DNA of 7,076 nt from positions 1 to 7,076 of the forward strand of contig JAGWJK010000212.1 in NCBI GenBank assembly GCA_028865845.1. The letters run 5' to 3'. The position numbers were made by a program, and so were the translations under genes. Within the stretch, counting starts at the first letter, position 1. The number at the start of each line of letters is the position of its first letter. Positions 4,944 through 7,076 of the stretch are shown one piece after another. The notes beneath the pieces are model-generated. The model was given only the letters and a program-made list of their open reading frames with translations. It was not told the DNA's origin and did no database searches. Source of the stretch: Rhizobiaceae bacterium. Its GTDB lineage: Bacteria > Pseudomonadota > Alphaproteobacteria > Rhizobiales > Rhizobiaceae.

Positions 4944-6794
4944 ATGCCACATGACACGCCTTTGATTTCCACCATCGTCATGGGCCTCGTCCTGGCATTC
5001 ATCTTCGGCGCCATCGCCAACAGGCTGCGCATGCCGCCGCTGGTCGGCTATCTGATCGCCGGCGTGCTCGCCGGTCCCTATACGCCGGGCTTCGTCGCCG
5101 ATCAGAGCCTAGCGCCGGAACTTGCCGAAATCGGGGTCATCCTCTTGATGTTCGGCGTCGGCCTACATTTTTCTCTAAAGGATCTGTTGTCGGTGCGCGG
5201 CATCGCCGTCCCCGGGGCGATCGTGCAGATCGGCTTTGCGACGCTTCTCGGTTGGGGCCTCGGCGAGATCATGGGCTGGTCGCTTGGCGGCAGCCTGGTC
5301 TTCGGCTTGGCGCTCTCGGTCGCCTCCACCGTCGTTCTCCTGAAGGCATTGCAGGAAAGAAGGCTTGTTGAAACCGACCGCGGCAAGATCGCTGTCGGCT
5401 GGCTGATCGTCGAAGACCTTGCCATGGTGCTGGCACTTGTGCTCATTCCTGCTGCCGCCAGCATTTCCGGCGACGGACACGGGACAGTCGAACCCTTGTC
5501 GGCCGGCCTCAACCGGATGCTTGGTCTCGATCTCGGCATCACCGGCATTATCGGCATGACCCTGCTGAAGGTCGCCGCCTTCGTCGGCCTGATGCTGGTG
5601 TTCGGCCGCCGGATCATCCCCTGGATCCTGCACCGCATCGCCCACACGGGCTCACGCGAGCTTTTCCGCCTCGGCGTGCTCGCGATCGCGCTCGGCGTCG
5701 CGTTCGGAGCGGCAAAACTTTTCGGCGTGTCGCTGGCGCTTGGCGCCTTCTTCGCCGGCATGATCCTCTCCGAAAGCGAACTCAGCCATCGTGCCGCCCA
5801 GGAAAGCCTGCCGCTGCGCGACGCCTTCGCCGTGCTGTTCTTCGTTTCCGTCGGCATGTTGTTCGACCCGCATATCCTGATCGACAATCCGCTGCCGCTG
5901 CTGGCGACCGTCTTCATCATCGTCATCGGCAAATCCGTCGCCGCTTTCTTCATCGTGCTCGCGTTTCGAAAGCCGATCAGTACCGCGCTGACGATTTCCG
6001 CCAGCCTCGCGCAAATCGGTGAATTCTCCTTCATCCTCGCCGCCCTCGGCTTTGAACTCGGCCTGCTGCCGGCGGAAGGCCGCGACCTCATCCTCGGGGG
6101 CGCGATCATCTCGATCATCCTCAATCCGCTGGTATTCATCGCTTGCGATTGGGTGCGCAAAGGACTGGAGAGCAAATCTCACGCCGAAATCGTGCCATCG
6201 GTGAAGCCCTCCCCCGAGGCCGATCACACCGAGGTCGAGGAAGTGTCCCCGATCCCGGCGGCCCAGCCCGAGGAAACCGTCGACGAAGAACTGCGGGCGA
6301 CGACGCTTAGCGGTCACGTCGTGCTGATCGGCTATGGCCGCGTCGGCAGCATCGTCGGAGAAAAACTGACCTCGGTGGGCACGCCGTTCGTTGTCATCGA
6401 GGATTCCGGAAGGCGCTTCGCCGAGCTGAAGCAGGGTGGTGTCGAGGCAATCTACGGCAATGCCGCCTCGGCTGAAGTCCTCGGCTATGCCAATCTCGCC
6501 GGGGCTCGCAGCCTGGTCATCGCCATCCCCAACACCTTCGAGGCCTGCAGCGCCGCGGAGCAGGCCCGCGCCGTCAACCCGTCGATCCTGATCGTCGCGC
6601 GGGCCCATTCGGACGCCGAGGTCGATGTGCTGAAGCAATATGGTGCCGATACGGTCATCATGGGGGAACGGGAAATCGCGCTCGGCATGGTTGACCAACT
6701 GGCGCAAGTGCATCATGACAGGCCGGACTATGAAGACGCCAAGCGTCCTGATATCATAAACGAAGTACCGGGGACCGATCCGGTAAAGGAATGA
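4944..6794 (+). CDS. ybaL: YbaL-type CPA2 cation/proton antiporter with RCK (TrkA-N) domain
   Basis: A 616-residue inner-membrane antiporter of the Kef/CPA2 group, expected to exchange K+ or another cation for protons. Residues about 6-402 are the Na+/H+-exchanger membrane domain, with the acidic pair E157-D158 in WLIVEDLAMV and many stretches close to E. coli YbaL (LVGYLIAGVLAGP, LLMFGVGLHFSLKDL, SELSHRAA, LPLRDAFAVLFFVSVGMLFDP). Residues about 456-590 form a cytoplasmic nucleotide-binding RCK_N domain, with GYGRVG (463-468), the acidic E476 after the second strand, and GNAA (505-508). The two domains are joined by a long acidic linker (410-450) containing Pro and Glu, and a polar tail of about 30 residues extends past the E. 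coli end; the protein is therefore longer than E. coli YbaL (about 558 aa). Start ATG 4944 is set by GAGGAG at 4932-4937; in-frame codons further upstream overlap the divergent regulator and are not protein-like. Confidence 0.94.
   Translation: MPHDTPLISTIVMGLVLAFIFGAIANRLRMPPLVGYLIAGVLAGPYTPGFVADQSLAPELAEIGVILLMFGVGLHFSLKDLLSVRGIAVPGAIVQIGFATLLGWGLGEIMGWSLGGSLVFGLALSVASTVVLLKALQERRLVETDRGKIAVGWLIVEDLAMVLALVLIPAAASISGDGHGTVEPLSAGLNRMLGLDLGITGIIGMTLLKVAAFVGLMLVFGRRIIPWILHRIAHTGSRELFRLGVLAIALGVAFGAAKLFGVSLALGAFFAGMILSESELSHRAAQESLPLRDAFAVLFFVSVGMLFDPHILIDNPLPLLATVFIIVIGKSVAAFFIVLAFRKPISTALTISASLAQIGEFSFILAALGFELGLLPAEGRDLILGGAIISIILNPLVFIACDWVRKGLESKSHAEIVPSVKPSPEADHTEVEEVSPIPAAQPEETVDEELRATTLSGHVVLIGYGRVGSIVGEKLTSVGTPFVVIEDSGRRFAELKQGGVEAIYGNAASAEVLGYANLAGARSLVIAIPNTFEACSAAEQARAVNPSILIVARAHSDAEVDVLKQYGADTVIMGEREIALGMVDQLAQVHHDRPDYEDAKRPDIINEVPGTDPVKE
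6766..6785. repeat. Palindrome TACCGG...CCGGTA, second copy of the element at 2404
   Basis: TACCGG (6766-6771) and CCGGTA (6780-6785) flank an 8-nt loop within the last codons of ybaL. Its reverse complement matches the palindrome at 2404-2422 in the first 11 bases and the last 7, differing only by a one-base insertion and one substitution in the loop. No T-run follows, so it does not look like an intrinsic terminator. Confidence 0.35.
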
Positions 6795-6809
6795 AGGCCT
6801 TTTTAACCG

Positions 6810-7076
6810 TTGAACCCGTTCGAATTCGGCGCAGCCGACAGCGAAGAGAACGATGACATCAGGACGCGCCGCGCGGGCGTGCGCGTGGTGGCGTCGCTGT
6901 TCGTTGCCTTCTTCGCCTATCTCGGATTGGCGCTCGGCGGCGGGATCAATCTCGCCGCGCGGGCGGATGCGGAATCCTTCTCCTCGGCCAAGGACACCCA
7001 GCCGCTTTATCTTGCGCTGCGTGATCCGATCCGTGGCATCGTCGTCGCCGACCGCATGGCGACGCCCAAGACCACC
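6810..7076 (+). CDS. Unrecognised membrane-anchored protein (N-terminal 89 codons, runs off the window)
   Basis: An open frame from TTG 6810 to the window end. The N-terminus is acidic (FEFGAADSEENDDI, 4-17), followed by basic residues (RTRR, 18-21) and one hydrophobic helix (about 24-44, VRVVASLFVAFFAYLGLALG). After it comes a mature region (ARADAESFSSAKDTQPLYLALRD...) that would lie outside the membrane. This is the layout of a type II membrane anchor. An in-frame TAA at 6804-6806 makes TTG 6810 the earliest start. AAGG at 6794-6797 is the only Shine-Dalgarno-like site, with a long spacer, so an internal GTG (at 6879, 6885 or 6888) is a weaker alternative. The 15-bp gap after ybaL suggests co-transcription. 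The competing frame from ATG 6853 gives an Arg/Ser/Trp-rich translation and was not chosen. No family is recognised from the visible part. Confidence 0.55.
   Translation, partial: MNPFEFGAADSEENDDIRTRRAGVRVVASLFVAFFAYLGLALGGGINLAARADAESFSSAKDTQPLYLALRDPIRGIVVADRMATPKTT

Noticed and set aside
5102..6716. Long minus-strand frames opposite ybaL (for example 5652-6716)
   Set aside because: The translations are low-complexity, Arg/Asp/Gly-rich shadows of the antiporter; no ribosome binding sites or domains.
6793..6804. AAGGCCTT followed by Ts as an intrinsic terminator after ybaL
   Set aside because: It is a loopless 8-bp palindrome that cannot form a stable hairpin, and another frame begins a few bases later.
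1..7076. CRISPR array, insertion sequence, tRNA or rRNA
   Set aside because: No regularly spaced repeats, transposase frame, terminal inverted repeats or RNA gene signature were seen.

Overview
The window looks like chromosomal DNA from a Rhizobium-type alphaproteobacterium (R. leguminosarum/R. etli clade most likely). The evidence is high GC with strong GC3 bias, the gene order icpA-cheS-cheY1 typical of the rhizobial che operon, and a CheY1 N-terminus that closely resembles rhizobial CheY1. The species assignment is inference.

Left part (1-2224, minus strand): the head of a chemotaxis operon read leftwards out of the window. It holds a soluble globin-coupled chemoreceptor (IcpA type), the small STAS-fold protein CheS, and the first 69 codons of the response regulator CheY1. 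cheS and cheY1 overlap by ATGA, so they are probably translationally coupled. In rhizobia CheY1 is the phosphate sink and CheS helps CheA drain it, while the receptor feeds the same CheA cluster.

Middle (2225-2953): a long divergent intergenic region. It contains three successive inverted repeats in the icpA leader, an AT-rich core with two GGTTAA boxes (one an exact TTAACCAT, the CtrA half-site, on the minus strand), and a 37-codon single-pass membrane microprotein gene with a strong Shine-Dalgarno.

Right part (2954-7076): a GT39/ArnT-like polyprenyl-phosphate-sugar glycosyltransferase (+), possibly a lipid A/LPS galacturonosyltransferase; a small XRE-family regulator (-); a full-length YbaL-type CPA2 cation/proton antiporter with an RCK/TrkA-N domain (+), divergent from the regulator across a palindrome-rich 102-bp gap; and the start of an unrecognised membrane-anchored protein (+).

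No clearly new multi-gene system is visible. The observations most worth a second look are the loss of the heme-ligating histidine in the receptor's globin domain, the structured leader upstream of the che operon, the membrane microprotein, and the regulator/antiporter operator region.
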